64,000 bases of DNA, from NCBI RefSeq assembly GCF_001659705.1, contig NZ_CP015971.1, positions 1,054,001-1,118,000 of the forward strand, given 5' to 3'. Below the pieces are notes generated by a model. The model was given only the letters and a program-made list of their open reading frames with translations, was not told the origin of the DNA and did no database searches. Source of the stretch: Arachidicoccus sp. BS20. Lineage in GTDB: Bacteria > Bacteroidota > Bacteroidia > Chitinophagales > Chitinophagaceae. Both the position numbers and the translations under genes were made by a program. Position 1 is the first letter of the stretch. Each line of letters starts with the position of its first letter. Shown here piece after piece: positions 34,797-44,731 of this stretch.

Positions 34797-35822
34797 TCAA
34801 CTCTTTATTTCCTTCCTCATAAACAAATAATAAGACAGCGCAAAACACAGCAAAGTCGCCGCAATCAATCCCGTTACCTGGGGCCAAACAACCATCAGAC
34901 TTTCCTTTAACGACAAAGGCGAAGGTATTGCACCCGCCATTTGTTCCATCGTAAGCGGCCCGAGACTGCGCACCGACGGCATCAGTAAAGTTGTAACGGC
35001 ATCGGAATAAGTCTGACTCGGAGACACTCTCATAATGTCGAGAATAAGATGATTGTAAGACAACATTTCTCCTTGAGAAAGAAATGAAGGATCGGGCAAA
35101 AATGCCTTCACAACAAGGTTTACAATCAATGGAAAAAAGATAGTAAAAAACATCCAGATGCCGATTGCCGTAAGCGCCGAAGCCGCAGCCTGCCTGAATT
35201 TGATTGAAAACAAAATAGACAAGCTTATCCAAAAACCTACATACACTACGCTGATAATAACGAAGCAAAGTATGCGCAAAAACTCTTCGGGTTCTATCCG
35301 CACGCCTGTAATTAAAAGTCCGCCGCCAATCATCAATAATGATAAAGAAATAAACAAAGTGCTGATAACAATCAATGCGCTTACAAATTTTGAAAGCAAT
35401 ACATTATCGCGGTAAATCGGCTGCGCCAGCAACCTGATAAGCGTGCCGCTGCCAAGCTCCGTATTAACAGCATCAAATCCAAGACTGATGCCGAGCAACG
35501 GACCAATAAAGCTGATAAACACATGAAACGGCGGCAATGTGCCGTCGGTAGTAGTTAATAATTTCAAATACAAAAACTGGTGGTTCGGGTCAGAAAGATT
35601 TTTGAATGCCTTGCTGATATTGCTAAGCGAAACATACATAGAACCGAAAAATGTAAGCGCCATCAATATTATCAGTACCACAAACTTCCAGCTATGCACA
35701 ATGCCGGATACCTCTTTCTGCAACATTACCCCAAATGGTGTTTTTTGCTGCGTGGAAGAACTTTGACTACTTTTTGTTTCGCTTACCGAAAGTCCTTTTG
35801 AATAAGTTATCGCGCTTTTCAT
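34797..35822 (-). CDS. ABC-2 type transporter permease
   Basis: 341 residues with six predicted membrane spans. Among them are FVVLIILMALTFFGSMYV near residue 50, FISFIGPLLGISLGFDAV, LIVISTLFISLSLLMIGGGL, FVIISVVYVGFWISLSILF, WMFFTIFFPLIVNLVV, and the last, IAATLLCFALSYYLFM. FDAVNTELGSGTLIRLLAQPIYR is typical of ABC-2 permeases that export polymers or proteins. Its start overlaps the end of the ATPase gene by 56 bp in a different frame. The cargo is unknown. Confidence 0.88.
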   Translation of the reverse strand: MKSAITYSKGLSVSETKSSQSSSTQQKTPFGVMLQKEVSGIVHSWKFVVLIILMALTFFGSMYVSLSNISKAFKNLSDPNHQFLYLKLLTTTDGTLPPFHVFISFIGPLLGISLGFDAVNTELGSGTLIRLLAQPIYRDNVLLSKFVSALIVISTLFISLSLLMIGGGLLITGVRIEPEEFLRILCFVIISVVYVGFWISLSILFSIKFRQAAASALTAIGIWMFFTIFFPLIVNLVVKAFLPDPSFLSQGEMLSYNHLILDIMRVSPSQTYSDAVTTLLMPSVRSLGPLTMEQMAGAIPSPLSLKESLMVVWPQVTGLIAATLLCFALSYYLFMRKEIKS

Positions 35823-36786
35823 TTTGTAAATGTTCTTTTAGATTATTTTCAAAATAACGTTGATAAATTTCGTCCAATCCATATACTCTTTTCTGCACGC
35901 CTGTAATGTCAAACCCTTGTTGTACCAGCGTCCGCACAAGTTGCGGCGTTATGTCTTCGCCGCAAAAAATGTCGATGGCGTTGTTTTCCGTAACCAATGT
36001 TTTTTTCACTTCGGGCAGCTTTGTAAGTGTGTCGTTTAACTGCGAAGCATCTGTCAAATCATTCTTTACCGAAATATTTACAACATAAGGTTCGCTTGTA
36101 AATAAATTTCGTCCGAGCGTATCAATATTGCCTTCTGCCAGCAGCTTTCCGTTTACAAAAATTCCTACGCGGTCGCACACTTGCTGCACCTGATGAAGAT
36201 GATGTGAAGAAAGCAATACCGTCAAACCTTGTTGACGGCTCATCTGTTTTATCAGTGTAAGAAACTCTTTAACGCCACTCGGGTCGATGCCCAAAGTCGG
36301 TTCGTCCAGAATAATTACTTCGGGCTGCTTGATAAGCACGTCTGCAAGTCCGAGCCGCTGTTTCATGCCTCGTGAAAACGCGCCCGTTTTTTTGTGCATA
36401 TCATCAGCAAGACCTACTTGATGCAGCATTTCTTTTGCGCGGCGTTGCACGTCGTTTTCAGCAATACCGTTCAACCTGCCGATATAAACAAGATTTTCCA
36501 GAGCGCTAAGATTGTCATAAAAGCCCACGCTGTCGGGCATATAGCCTACTTTTTGTTTTACGGATAAAGGATTTTGCGTTGCCTTGTAACCGCATATATG
36601 CGCTTCGCCCGACGATGGTTCGGTAAGCCCGAGCATCATCAAAATTGTAGTGGATTTTCCCGCACCGTTCGGACCCAAAAGCCCAAAGATTTCGCCTTTA
36701 TTAATGGAAAGACTTAAATCATCTACTGCTTTCAGGGAACCGTAAAACTTAGTCAATCCATCGAGTTGTATAATCGGATTTTCCAT
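35767..36786 (-). CDS. ABC transporter ATP-binding protein
   Basis: 339 residues: Walker A GLLGPNGAGKSTTIL (about 35-49), signature FSRGMKQRLGLADVL, Walker B PEVIILDEPTLGIDP and the H-loop SSHHLHQVQ. The C-terminal about 100 residues form the DUF4162-like regulatory region of CcmA-type exporters. It lies 5 bp after the NEW3-domain gene and overlaps the permease gene, so the three form one operon. Confidence 0.93.
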   Translation of the reverse strand: MENPIIQLDGLTKFYGSLKAVDDLSLSINKGEIFGLLGPNGAGKSTTILMMLGLTEPSSGEAHICGYKATQNPLSVKQKVGYMPDSVGFYDNLSALENLVYIGRLNGIAENDVQRRAKEMLHQVGLADDMHKKTGAFSRGMKQRLGLADVLIKQPEVIILDEPTLGIDPSGVKEFLTLIKQMSRQQGLTVLLSSHHLHQVQQVCDRVGIFVNGKLLAEGNIDTLGRNLFTSEPYVVNISVKNDLTDASQLNDTLTKLPEVKKTLVTENNAIDIFCGEDITPQLVRTLVQQGFDITGVQKRVYGLDEIYQRYFENNLKEHLQNEKRDNLFKRTFGKRNKK

Positions 36787-36791
36787 AAGTC

Positions 36792-37637
36792 TTATCTTCT
36801 TCCGTATTTGCGAATCAAATAATAAATAGCGCCTATGGCGAGTAAAATAATGAGAATGCCAATCCAGCCGGATAATAAAGAAGTTTTTACTGTTACGCGG
36901 AAAGATGCAGTAGCGCTTTTGTTAGAATTCTGTGCAGAAAATGTGGTTACATAATCGCCGGCAATTGTTTTGTCCGGAACCTTTAGTGTAGCAACTATAT
37001 TTTCCGTTTTTCCCGGTTCTAAATGTGCAATTTTAGTTGGTTCAAATGTCGTGCTCCATTGCGCCGGCGATTGCGCCGACAATGAAATATCGTTCAAAGC
37101 AATAGTTCCGGAATTGGTAACAACCAATTGAATTTTTTTCTCGTCGCCTTCTGTTACTTCATCGCTCAAAAGCCCTGTGGGCGTAGATAACTGCAAAGCA
37201 TACGAACCTTTAACTACCGCTTCCAACTGAAGTTTTAGCGTATCATTACCCGAAACCGCAGTAACCGGTATTTCGTATTTTCCGGGCTTTGCAACAGGCG
37301 ATGGAGTAATTTGTACTGTAACTGATTGTGTCCGGTTTGAATCAATATTAAATGACGAAACCTGGCTGCCCTCTACCCTGAAAGCGACAGACCAACCATC
37401 GGGTATTTGTGCATTCAGGTCATAAATGCGCGACTCGCGGCTGCCATTGTGCAACGTAGTATTATATGAAAATGTGGCATTCGCGGCATTTTCGATATTG
37501 ATGAGCTGCGCCGTAAAAGAAGATTTACTGCTTGCAGATTTTTTTTGCGCTACAACAGCGCCCGCCAAGAAAAAGAAAAAAAGAACAGCATAAACTTTGC
37601 GCTTCGTTCGGTTGAATTGCGTTTTGTAAGCCATCAT
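36792..37637 (-). CDS. NEW3-domain membrane-anchored protein
   Basis: 281 residues. A signal peptide (YAVLFFFFLAGAVVAQ) is followed by two immunoglobulin-like NEW3 (NPCBM-associated) domains, about 35-125 and 140-245. The second has VVTNSGTIALNDISLSAQSP, LEPGKTENIVATLKVP. One C-terminal membrane span (LSGWIGILIILLAIGAIYYLI) with a basic tail (RKYGRR) follows. Such proteins often precede ABC-2 exporter genes and probably present a periplasmic domain to that exporter. The function is otherwise unknown. Confidence 0.82.
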   Translation of the reverse strand: MMAYKTQFNRTKRKVYAVLFFFFLAGAVVAQKKSASSKSSFTAQLINIENAANATFSYNTTLHNGSRESRIYDLNAQIPDGWSVAFRVEGSQVSSFNIDSNRTQSVTVQITPSPVAKPGKYEIPVTAVSGNDTLKLQLEAVVKGSYALQLSTPTGLLSDEVTEGDEKKIQLVVTNSGTIALNDISLSAQSPAQWSTTFEPTKIAHLEPGKTENIVATLKVPDKTIAGDYVTTFSAQNSNKSATASFRVTVKTSLLSGWIGILIILLAIGAIYYLIRKYGRR

Positions 37638-37963
37638 AAGATTAATAAAATTTATATTAATAAAAAAAGATTGCCTAAAAAATCGATTATGAAGTTGGAA
37701 TGCTTTCCCAAAAACGGAGCTAAATTATACAAGTAAGGTTTAAGGAAAATAGAAGAAAAAATTAATGAAAAGATAAAATTAAATTTCTCCACAATGATGC
37801 GGAACAATCGAGGCAGTTCTTTTCAAAAAAGTAGTCGGTAATAGAAAAATGTAAAATGCTGTATTTTATTTTATACATACAAATGCAATTTTACTGACAC
37901 CATATCATATAATGTATTGATTAATATAATATTATGCATAATTTTTTCGGCATATTTTTATCA

Positions 37964-38194
37964 TTAATTCAAATTTGCGAGAGATTCATATTTTTCATTT
38001 GAATAAAAGGATATAAAAAACGTTTCATCGGGTTCGTTTTCTATTCGGCTACGAATCTCTTTAAATTGCTCCATAAGAATTTCAATACTTTCGTAGTGCA
38101 CCCATTCCCGCATATTTTGTAATATAAGCGGAAATTGGCGTATCATTTCTATGGCATGGACAGGCATAATATTTGCATTCAATCCTTTAATCAT
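37964..38194 (-). CDS. Small hypothetical protein
   Basis: A 76-residue, mostly helical, acidic frame (for example VHYESIEILMEQFKEIRSRIE) with no recognised domain. It lies alone between the exporter operon and the AraC gene, in an AT-rich stretch (37638-38424) where I see no other gene, terminator or repeat. The amino-acid composition looks protein-like, but there is no further support. An internal Met (M10 or M17) could be the real start. Confidence 0.4.
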   Translation of the reverse strand: MIKGLNANIMPVHAIEMIRQFPLILQNMREWVHYESIEILMEQFKEIRSRIENEPDETFFISFYSNEKYESLANLN

Positions 38195-38424
38195 TTCATT
38201 AAACTCAGATAATGCAAAGTTCTGTTATGCAATCGATTGTGAGTATAGCACAAACAACCTTAATTATATCTAAAAGTAAGATTTAAAACAAATAGGGTTT
38301 TTGACTTAACAAATATTGGGCAGGCGGGACTCTCTTTCTATGTACATACATTTTCGTTTTGTTCTTTATTACCGGTAACTGAATTTAGATATTTTATTAT
38401 ACGTAAAAGTTATTTATTGAATTT

Positions 38425-39297
38425 ATGTCAGAGTTATTGCCACAAATTGAAATCCAGACCATTGCCAGCAATGCCGGTCTCGAATACGGCATTGAGGATT
38501 TTGTTGTCCACGATTCAAGAATAAACTGTTCGGAGTTTGTCAAGGATAAAGTTTACCGCGCCCGTCATTTTTCTATAACTACAGTTATCAGCGGCGAACT
38601 ATGTGTGAGAGTTAATTTATCGGAATACTGCCTTAAAGAAGGGGATTTATTAATTATACCGCCATCAGTCATTCGGCAACTTACATGGGAAGATAAAAAT
38701 ACACATTTCTTCGGATTGCTTTTTACGCAGGATTTTCTCACAAAAACGGGGATTTTGGACAAATACTTAAGTGTAGCGCAATTTTTCAAAAGCAGTACGC
38801 AGTTGTACTGCAATATTGAGAAAAACGATTATCTGTTGTTGGAAAAAATTACCGGATGTCTGTATGAATTATTGCATCGCAATAACCCCGGAAGCAGCGA
38901 TACAGCAGTAATGCATTCGCTGTTCAAAGCCTTTCTGCTGAAAGTAAAACAATATTTTGACAATCCACAACAGGGCACTAGTATTGCCAACACTATTATT
39001 TACAGGTTTCTTCAATTACTTTCCGAAAATTATCTGAAACACAGAGATGTATATTTTTACGCGCAAAACCTCAACATCAGCGAGAAGTATCTCACACAAT
39101 TATTGAAGAAAAAAACGGGCAAAACCGCGCGTAACTTCATAACGGAAATGGTAGTGCTGGAAGCAAAAGTTTTGTTGAATAATGAATCTCTGTCCATAAA
39201 ACAAATAGCCAACCGGTTAAATTTTGAGAACCAGTTTCATTTCAGCCGCTTCTTTAAACAATATGCAGGCATAGCACCAACGGAACACAGAAAATAA
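38425..39297 (+). CDS. AraC-family transcriptional regulator
   Basis: 290 residues. The N-terminal cupin-like sensor domain includes HFSITTVISGELCVRVN and LKEGDLLIIPPSVIRQLTW. A C-terminal double helix-turn-helix follows (YAQNLNISEKYLTQLLKKKTGKTARNFI, then LSIKQIANRLNFENQFHFSRFFKQYAGIAPTEHRK, in parts). No target operon is evident on either side: the neighbours are a hypothetical gene and aspS. Confidence 0.92.
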   Translation: MSELLPQIEIQTIASNAGLEYGIEDFVVHDSRINCSEFVKDKVYRARHFSITTVISGELCVRVNLSEYCLKEGDLLIIPPSVIRQLTWEDKNTHFFGLLFTQDFLTKTGILDKYLSVAQFFKSSTQLYCNIEKNDYLLLEKITGCLYELLHRNNPGSSDTAVMHSLFKAFLLKVKQYFDNPQQGTSIANTIIYRFLQLLSENYLKHRDVYFYAQNLNISEKYLTQLLKKKTGKTARNFITEMVVLEAKVLLNNESLSIKQIANRLNFENQFHFSRFFKQYAGIAPTEHRK

Positions 39298-39385
39298 TTT
39301 TTTATCAATAGAATCCTGTATCTAAAATCTTTCCGAATCTTCGTTCAGACTTTTTATCTTCGCACTCCAAAAAATCACATAAAAT

Positions 39386-41218
39386 ATGTATCGTTCACAT
39401 ACTTGTGGAGAATTAAATATTAATGATGTAAACAAAGAAGTAACGCTTGCGGGCTGGGTGCAAACCGTTCGCAAATTCGGTTCGATTACGTTTGTGGATT
39501 TGCGCGACCGCTATGGCATTACGCAATTATTGTTTGGAGAAGAATTAAATAAACAATTAGACGAAATGCCGTTGGGGCGTGAGTTTGTGTTGCAAGTAAG
39601 AGGCAAAGTGAGCGAGCGCAGCAACAAAAATAAAAACATCCCGACGGGTGAAATTGAAATATTGGTTGATTCATTTTCTATCTTAAATAAATCGGTTGTT
39701 CCACCATTTACGATTCAGGATGATACCGACGGCGGCGATGATTTGCGTATGAAATATCGCTATCTCGACCTGCGCAGAAACACCGTGAAGAAGAATATTG
39801 AATTGCGTTATGCAGTCAATCGTTCCGTAAGAAATTATTTACACGAAAATAATTTCATGGATATTGAAACACCTTTCTTAATTAAATCAACACCCGAAGG
39901 CGCACGTGATTTTGTAGTACCATCACGTATGAATGCAGGTCAATTTTATGCATTGCCGCAATCGCCGCAAACGTTCAAGCAGCTGTTAATGGTAAGCGGT
40001 TACGACCGTTATTATCAAATCGTGAAATGCTTTCGTGACGAGGATTTGCGCGCAGACAGGCAACCTGAGTTTACGCAGATAGATTGCGAAATGTCTTTTG
40101 TAGAACAGGAAGATATTTTGCAAATGTTTGAAGGTTTGGTAAGGCGTGTGTTTAAAGATGTAAAGCAAATCGATTACAGCGAAACTATCCAACGCATCAC
40201 TTGGGAAGAAGCGATGTGGAATTACGGAAACGACAAGCCCGACATTCGTTTCGGGATGAAGATTGCGAATCTGAAATTCCCGCAACATACTTTTCCATCC
40301 AAGAAAAATCATACGGAAATATTTAACGGCGTTGATTTTAAAGTGTTCAACGAAGCTGAAACCGTTGTGGCTATTGCCGTTCCGAACGCTGCGGAATATT
40401 CGCGCAAGCAAATTGATGAATTAACCGAATGGGTAAAACGTCCGCAAATTGGAATGCTTGGTTTGGTCAATATCAAATACAATGCAGACGGCACACTGAA
40501 AAGCAGCGTGGATAAATTCTTCAGCGAAGAAAAATTAAAACAGATTGCAGAAGTTGCTAATGCACAACCAAACGATTTGATTTTAATTCTCGCAGGCAAG
40601 GAAGAACGCACAAGAAAAGCCATCAGCGAATTGCGTTTGGAAATGGGCGAAAGATTAGGTTTAAGAAAGAAAGATGAATTCAAACTTTTGTGGGTATTGG
40701 ATTTCCCATTGTTTGAATATGCAGAAGAAGAGAACCGTTGGGTGGCGCGTCATCATCCGTTTACCTCGCCGAAACCGAGCGATATTGAAACGATGATTAA
40801 CAACAATCCTAAGATTGAAAATCCTGAAAAATATCTCGAACATCCTTATGCAAATATCAAAGCGAATGCGTATGATATGGTATTAAACGGAAATGAAATC
40901 GGCGGTGGTTCTATCAGAATTTTCCAAAAAGAATTGCAGCAAAAAATGTTTGCCGCACTCGGCATGAGCGATGAAGAAGCGAAAGAAAAATTCGGCTTCC
41001 TGCTTGGCGCATTTGAATACGGCGCACCGCCGCACGGCGGACTGGCATTCGGTTTCGACCGTTTGTGCGCATTGCTTGGCGGCAGCGAAAGTATCAGAGA
41101 CTTTATTGCTTTCCCGAAAAATAATTCGGGCAGAGATGTGATGATTGATGCGCCGAATGTAATTGATGACAAGCAGTTGAAAGAACTGAATATTCAACTT
41201 TCAGATATGTCAAAGTAA
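39386..41218 (+). CDS. aspS: Aspartate--tRNA ligase
   Basis: 610 residues: anticodon-binding OB fold ([40 protein letters not shown] in parts), class II motif 1 region ([19 protein letters not shown]), motif 2 ([24 protein letters not shown]), the bacterial GAD insertion domain (about 280-420) and motif 3 ([14 protein letters not shown]). The insertion domain marks it as bacterial-type AspRS. A TATCTTCG element at 39355-39362 may be its -7 box. Confidence 0.97.
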   Translation: MYRSHTCGELNINDVNKEVTLAGWVQTVRKFGSITFVDLRDRYGITQLLFGEELNKQLDEMPLGREFVLQVRGKVSERSNKNKNIPTGEIEILVDSFSILNKSVVPPFTIQDDTDGGDDLRMKYRYLDLRRNTVKKNIELRYAVNRSVRNYLHENNFMDIETPFLIKSTPEGARDFVVPSRMNAGQFYALPQSPQTFKQLLMVSGYDRYYQIVKCFRDEDLRADRQPEFTQIDCEMSFVEQEDILQMFEGLVRRVFKDVKQIDYSETIQRITWEEAMWNYGNDKPDIRFGMKIANLKFPQHTFPSKKNHTEIFNGVDFKVFNEAETVVAIAVPNAAEYSRKQIDELTEWVKRPQIGMLGLVNIKYNADGTLKSSVDKFFSEEKLKQIAEVANAQPNDLILILAGKEERTRKAISELRLEMGERLGLRKKDEFKLLWVLDFPLFEYAEEENRWVARHHPFTSPKPSDIETMINNNPKIENPEKYLEHPYANIKANAYDMVLNGNEIGGGSIRIFQKELQQKMFAALGMSDEEAKEKFGFLLGAFEYGAPPHGGLAFGFDRLCALLGGSESIRDFIAFPKNNSGRDVMIDAPNVIDDKQLKELNIQLSDMSK

Positions 41219-41251
41219 CTCAAATTTACCGTTCGTGTAATTTCTTTTTAT

Positions 41252-41299
41252 AAAGTATCCGGCAATAAAATTATTTTTTATCTTGCCAGATACTTTTTT
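41252..41299 (+). terminator. Terminator after aspS
   Basis: AAAGTATC-c-GGCAA pairs with TTGCC-a-GATACTTT across a 17-base AT loop and ends in TTTTTT. Confidence 0.65.
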
Positions 41300-41311
41300 A
41301 ATTTCTTTATT

Positions 41312-42823
41312 ATGCGAAAAATTTCTCTACTAACTACTTTATTGGTCTCCTGCTTTTTTGGTGTAAATGCACAAAGCAAAATTCCTACGGATACGGTTGT
41401 TACCACACAACACGAAGCCACGATTAACGGGCAGCATTTTACCTATTATGTCCATAAAGGAATGCAACCCGTTTGGAATAAAGACGGCAAAGTCGCTGCA
41501 ACAGTCGGTTACACTTATTATGAACGTGCGGGAGTCAGCGATAAAAGCACAAGACCAATTACCATTTCATTTAATGGCGGTCCGGGTTCTGCATCGCTGT
41601 GGATGGAACTTGGTTACACCGGACCGGTTCGCGTGAATCTGGACGATGCAGGTCATGCCGTGCAGCCTTACGGACTAAAAGAAAATCCATACAGCATTTT
41701 AGATGCAACAGACATCGTGTATGTTGACCCGGTAAACACTGGTTATTCGCGCATCGTGGATAAAGACGCGAAGCCTTCCATGTTTTTTGGTGTAAATGAA
41801 GATATCGACTATCTCGCAAAATGGATTAGCACTTTTGTTACACGCAACAACCGTTGGCTCTCGCCAAAATTCCTAATCGGCGAAAGCTATGGAACCACGC
41901 GTGTTTCAGGGCTTGCCGCTGCCTTGCAGGAACCAACAATCGGGATGTTTCTGAATGGCGTAATTCTGGTTTCTCCTACCGAACTGGGCATTCGCCGCGA
42001 CGGACCGATTAATGAAGCAATTAATATTCCGTATTATGCAGCAACCGCCTGGTACTATAAAAAACTGCCTGCAGATTTACAACAAAAACAACTGACTGAT
42101 ATTCTTCCGCAGATTGAAGATTTTACCGTTAATCAATTGATTCCCGCTATTGCAAAAGGCGGCTCTATTTCTGAAAGCGAAAAGCAAAATATAGAAACAC
42201 AGTTGGAACGCTACACTTCCATCAAGAAAGAAGTATGGGACCAAAACAATTTAGATGTTAATACCAATTTATTCTGGAAAGAATTGCTGCGCGACAAGGG
42301 CTACACCATCGGTCGCCTCGATTCCCGCTATCTTGGAATTGATGAAAGAGTTTCGGGAAGCTATCCCGATTTTAATGCCGAAATTCCCGCATGGTCGCGT
42401 TCCTTCTCTCCTGCCGCAAACTATTATATGCGCAACGATTTGAACTTTAAAACCGATGTTCCTTATCTTGTTTTGTCCGACCAGGTTTATCCCTGGAATT
42501 CGCAAGGCGACAGAACGGGCGCACAATTGCGCGAAGCAATGGAAGAAAATCCGTCGCTGCATTTGCTGGTGCAATCGGGATATTATGACGGTTCATCCTG
42601 CAACTTTTTTAATGCTAAATACAGCATGTGGCAAATGGCGACTTCTGCAAATTTAAAAGCGCGCATGGAATGGAAAGGCTATCCCTGCGGACACATGGTG
42701 TACATGGACAAACCTACCATGATTCAGGGCGATAAAGATATTCGCGATTTTATCAAAAACGCTATCCCGGCAAATAATAAATCGTCCGACTATCAAGTCA
42801 GCACGATGGATGTTGCACAGTAA
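41312..42823 (+). CDS. S10 family serine carboxypeptidase-like protein
   Basis: 503 residues with signal peptide (MRKISLLTTLLVSCFFGVNAQ) and an alpha/beta hydrolase fold of family S10: FNGGPGSASLWMELG (oxyanion region), DIVYVDPVNTGYSR, the nucleophile Ser in IGESYGTTR, and the catalytic His in YPCGHMVYMD near the C-terminus. Probably a secreted peptidase that removes C-terminal residues; the substrate is unknown. It stands alone between aspS and recO, each separated by a terminator. Confidence 0.9.
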   Translation: MRKISLLTTLLVSCFFGVNAQSKIPTDTVVTTQHEATINGQHFTYYVHKGMQPVWNKDGKVAATVGYTYYERAGVSDKSTRPITISFNGGPGSASLWMELGYTGPVRVNLDDAGHAVQPYGLKENPYSILDATDIVYVDPVNTGYSRIVDKDAKPSMFFGVNEDIDYLAKWISTFVTRNNRWLSPKFLIGESYGTTRVSGLAAALQEPTIGMFLNGVILVSPTELGIRRDGPINEAINIPYYAATAWYYKKLPADLQQKQLTDILPQIEDFTVNQLIPAIAKGGSISESEKQNIETQLERYTSIKKEVWDQNNLDVNTNLFWKELLRDKGYTIGRLDSRYLGIDERVSGSYPDFNAEIPAWSRSFSPAANYYMRNDLNFKTDVPYLVLSDQVYPWNSQGDRTGAQLREAMEENPSLHLLVQSGYYDGSSCNFFNAKYSMWQMATSANLKARMEWKGYPCGHMVYMDKPTMIQGDKDIRDFIKNAIPANNKSSDYQVSTMDVAQ

Positions 42824-42846
42824 CCAAAATCAATTGCAATCCTAAG

Positions 42847-42874
42847 CGCATCAATTTTTATTGGTGCGTTTTTT
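42847..42874 (+). terminator. Terminator after the S10 peptidase gene
   Basis: CGCATCAAT and ATTGGTGCG (one T-G wobble) around TTTT, followed by TTTTTT. Confidence 0.7.
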
Positions 42875-42888
42875 ATTGGTTAACTTCG
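42861..42888 (+). promoter_or_regulatory. Putative promoter of recO
   Basis: TTG (42861-42863), 17 bp, then TAACTTCG (42881-42888), 12 bp before the ATG. It overlaps the preceding terminator. Confidence 0.4.
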
Positions 42889-42900
42889 CTTCCATTATTT

Positions 42901-43638
42901 ATGACGCATAAAGTAAAAGGCATTGTTTTGCGCACGGTCAAGTACGGCGAAACCAGCGTGATTGCTACGTTGTACACCGATTTGTTCGGCTTACAAAGTT
43001 ATCTTGTAAAAGGCGTGCGCAAAAGCAGCAAAAGCGGTGCTTCTAAAATAAATTATTTCCAACCTGGTGCCATTCTTGAATTGCAGGCATATCATAATCC
43101 GTTTAAATCATTACAATTCATTAAGGAATATCAGTGGAGCTATTTATACACCGAATTATTTTTTCATGTTACGCGCAGCGCAATTGCCATGTATATGCTT
43201 GAACTGATTTTGCATTGCATCAAACAAGAGGAAACGAATAACGAGCTTTTCGATTTTTTTGAACATTTTTTCATATCGCTGGACAAACAAAATTTAGAGG
43301 AAATTGCCGATTATCCGCTTACGTTTACACTGCATCTTGCAAAGTTTTTAGGCTTTCAAATCCATGGAAATTATTCGTCCAAAACACCGATACTGGATTT
43401 GCAGGAAGGAATGTTTGTAGCCGAAAAGCCTTACCACAACTACGTTGTAGAAGATAATTATGCCGCAATCACGTCTGAACTAAATAATCTTGAAACACAT
43501 TCCGCTCCCAAATCTTTACAATTGAATCATTTAATTCGCCGAGAACTTTTGAAATATTATCAACAGTTCTTTTCTTTGCATTTGCAAAATACAAGTGAAA
43601 TGAAAAGCTTCCGTGTTTTACAAGCTGTTTTGCAATAA
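42901..43638 (+). CDS. recO: DNA repair protein RecO
   Basis: 245 residues: the N-terminal OB fold (KVKGIVLRTVKYGETSVIATLYTDLFGLQSYLVKGVRKS in parts) and a helical C-terminal domain. RecO loads RecA on SSB-coated gaps with RecF and RecR. The zinc-finger cysteines of some RecO proteins are absent, as is usual in this phylum. The best clue is the opening strand pattern and the length. Confidence 0.9.
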   Translation: MTHKVKGIVLRTVKYGETSVIATLYTDLFGLQSYLVKGVRKSSKSGASKINYFQPGAILELQAYHNPFKSLQFIKEYQWSYLYTELFFHVTRSAIAMYMLELILHCIKQEETNNELFDFFEHFFISLDKQNLEEIADYPLTFTLHLAKFLGFQIHGNYSSKTPILDLQEGMFVAEKPYHNYVVEDNYAAITSELNNLETHSAPKSLQLNHLIRRELLKYYQQFFSLHLQNTSEMKSFRVLQAVLQ

Positions 43639-43677
43639 TTACTTAACCTATTTTAGAACTCTTAAAAGAAGTTTCAA

Positions 43678-44607
43678 ATGATGAAAAAAATTTTTTTAGG
43701 GCTTGCTGTTTTTTCAGCTACAATGGCAATGGCACAAGACAATAGCCGCTCGGATATTCAAGGCGACTTAGATTCAAAAATTGATAAATCAGGTCATAAA
43801 GCTGATACCACAAAACTCTGGAACAAAGGTGGTGCATTATCACTAACAGCAGGACAAACATCGCTCAGTAACTGGGCAGGCGGCGGTACAAATGCGTATT
43901 CCGTTACAGGCGTGGTAAACCTGTATGCCGATTATAAAAAAAATAAAGACAGCTGGGACAACAACCTGAACGTACAATACGGCTATATCAAAACCAAAGG
44001 CAACATTGGACAAAGCAGCGCCAACCTTTTGGATTTTCTTTCCTTATACGGGCATTCGGTAAGTTCCAAATTAGATGTATCCGCATTGTTTCGTGTGCGC
44101 ACACAACCGTTTGACGGCTATACGTACGGTTCGGACGGGCAAAGCAAAACTTTCAGTTCTACATTCTTTGCACCCGCTTACGTTACACTCGCACCGGGCA
44201 TTACATGGAAACCCGTAAAAAATTTAAACATCTTCTTCTCTCCTGTTGCAGCCCGTGCACTGATTGTTGCGAATCATTTCTTGTCCGACCAAGGCGCGTA
44301 CGGCGTGGACACCGGCAAAACGTTTAAGTTTCAGTTCGGCGCTTTGCTGAATGCAGGATATGCAGCAAATATCACAAAGACGATTACTTATGCAGGCAAT
44401 CTCGAATTGTATAGCAATTACCTGCACAACCCGCAAAACATTTACATTTTCTGGACAAATACTTTTGCGGCAAAACTTACAAAAGCTATTGCCGTTACGT
44501 GGAACTTCAATCTCGCGTATGATGATTTGTACAGACCAACACCGCCCAAAGGTCCAAAGATTCAGACACAATCTATACTTGGCGTAGGATTGATGTATAA
44601 TTTATAA
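43678..44607 (+). CDS. DUF3078 domain-containing outer-membrane protein
   Basis: 309 residues with a signal peptide (MKKIFLGLAVFSATMAMAQ) and a DUF3078 beta-barrel-like domain: NKGGALSLTAGQTSLSNWAGGGTNAYSVTG at the start and an ending of alternating strands (SILGVGLMYNL). The function is unknown. The first start is ATGATG, so Met1 or Met2 could be used. Confidence 0.85.
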   Translation: MMKKIFLGLAVFSATMAMAQDNSRSDIQGDLDSKIDKSGHKADTTKLWNKGGALSLTAGQTSLSNWAGGGTNAYSVTGVVNLYADYKKNKDSWDNNLNVQYGYIKTKGNIGQSSANLLDFLSLYGHSVSSKLDVSALFRVRTQPFDGYTYGSDGQSKTFSSTFFAPAYVTLAPGITWKPVKNLNIFFSPVAARALIVANHFLSDQGAYGVDTGKTFKFQFGALLNAGYAANITKTITYAGNLELYSNYLHNPQNIYIFWTNTFAAKLTKAIAVTWNFNLAYDDLYRPTPPKGPKIQTQSILGVGLMYNL

Positions 44608-44625
44608 GAACAATTTTTATGATGG

Positions 44626-44663
44626 AAAAACGCTCAAACTCACTTCATGGTTTGGGCGTTTTT
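44626..44663. terminator. Terminator after the DUF3078 gene
   Basis: AAAAACGCTCAAAC pairs with GTTTGGGCGTTTTT (one wobble) around a 10-base loop, with T runs on both sides. Confidence 0.75.
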
Positions 44664-44669
44664 ATTTTA

Positions 44670-44698
44670 TTGATAATCGTTTGCACTTCGTATCTTTA
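44670..44698 (+). promoter_or_regulatory. Promoter of the beta-barrel gene, TTG-N18-TATCTTTA
   Basis: TTG (44670-44672) and TATCTTTA (44691-44698), 18 bp apart, fit the Bacteroidota consensus. The ATG follows at 44732. Confidence 0.55.
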
Positions 44699-44731
44699 GC
44701 TATTATTGCAAAACTTAAATCAATCGTAATT

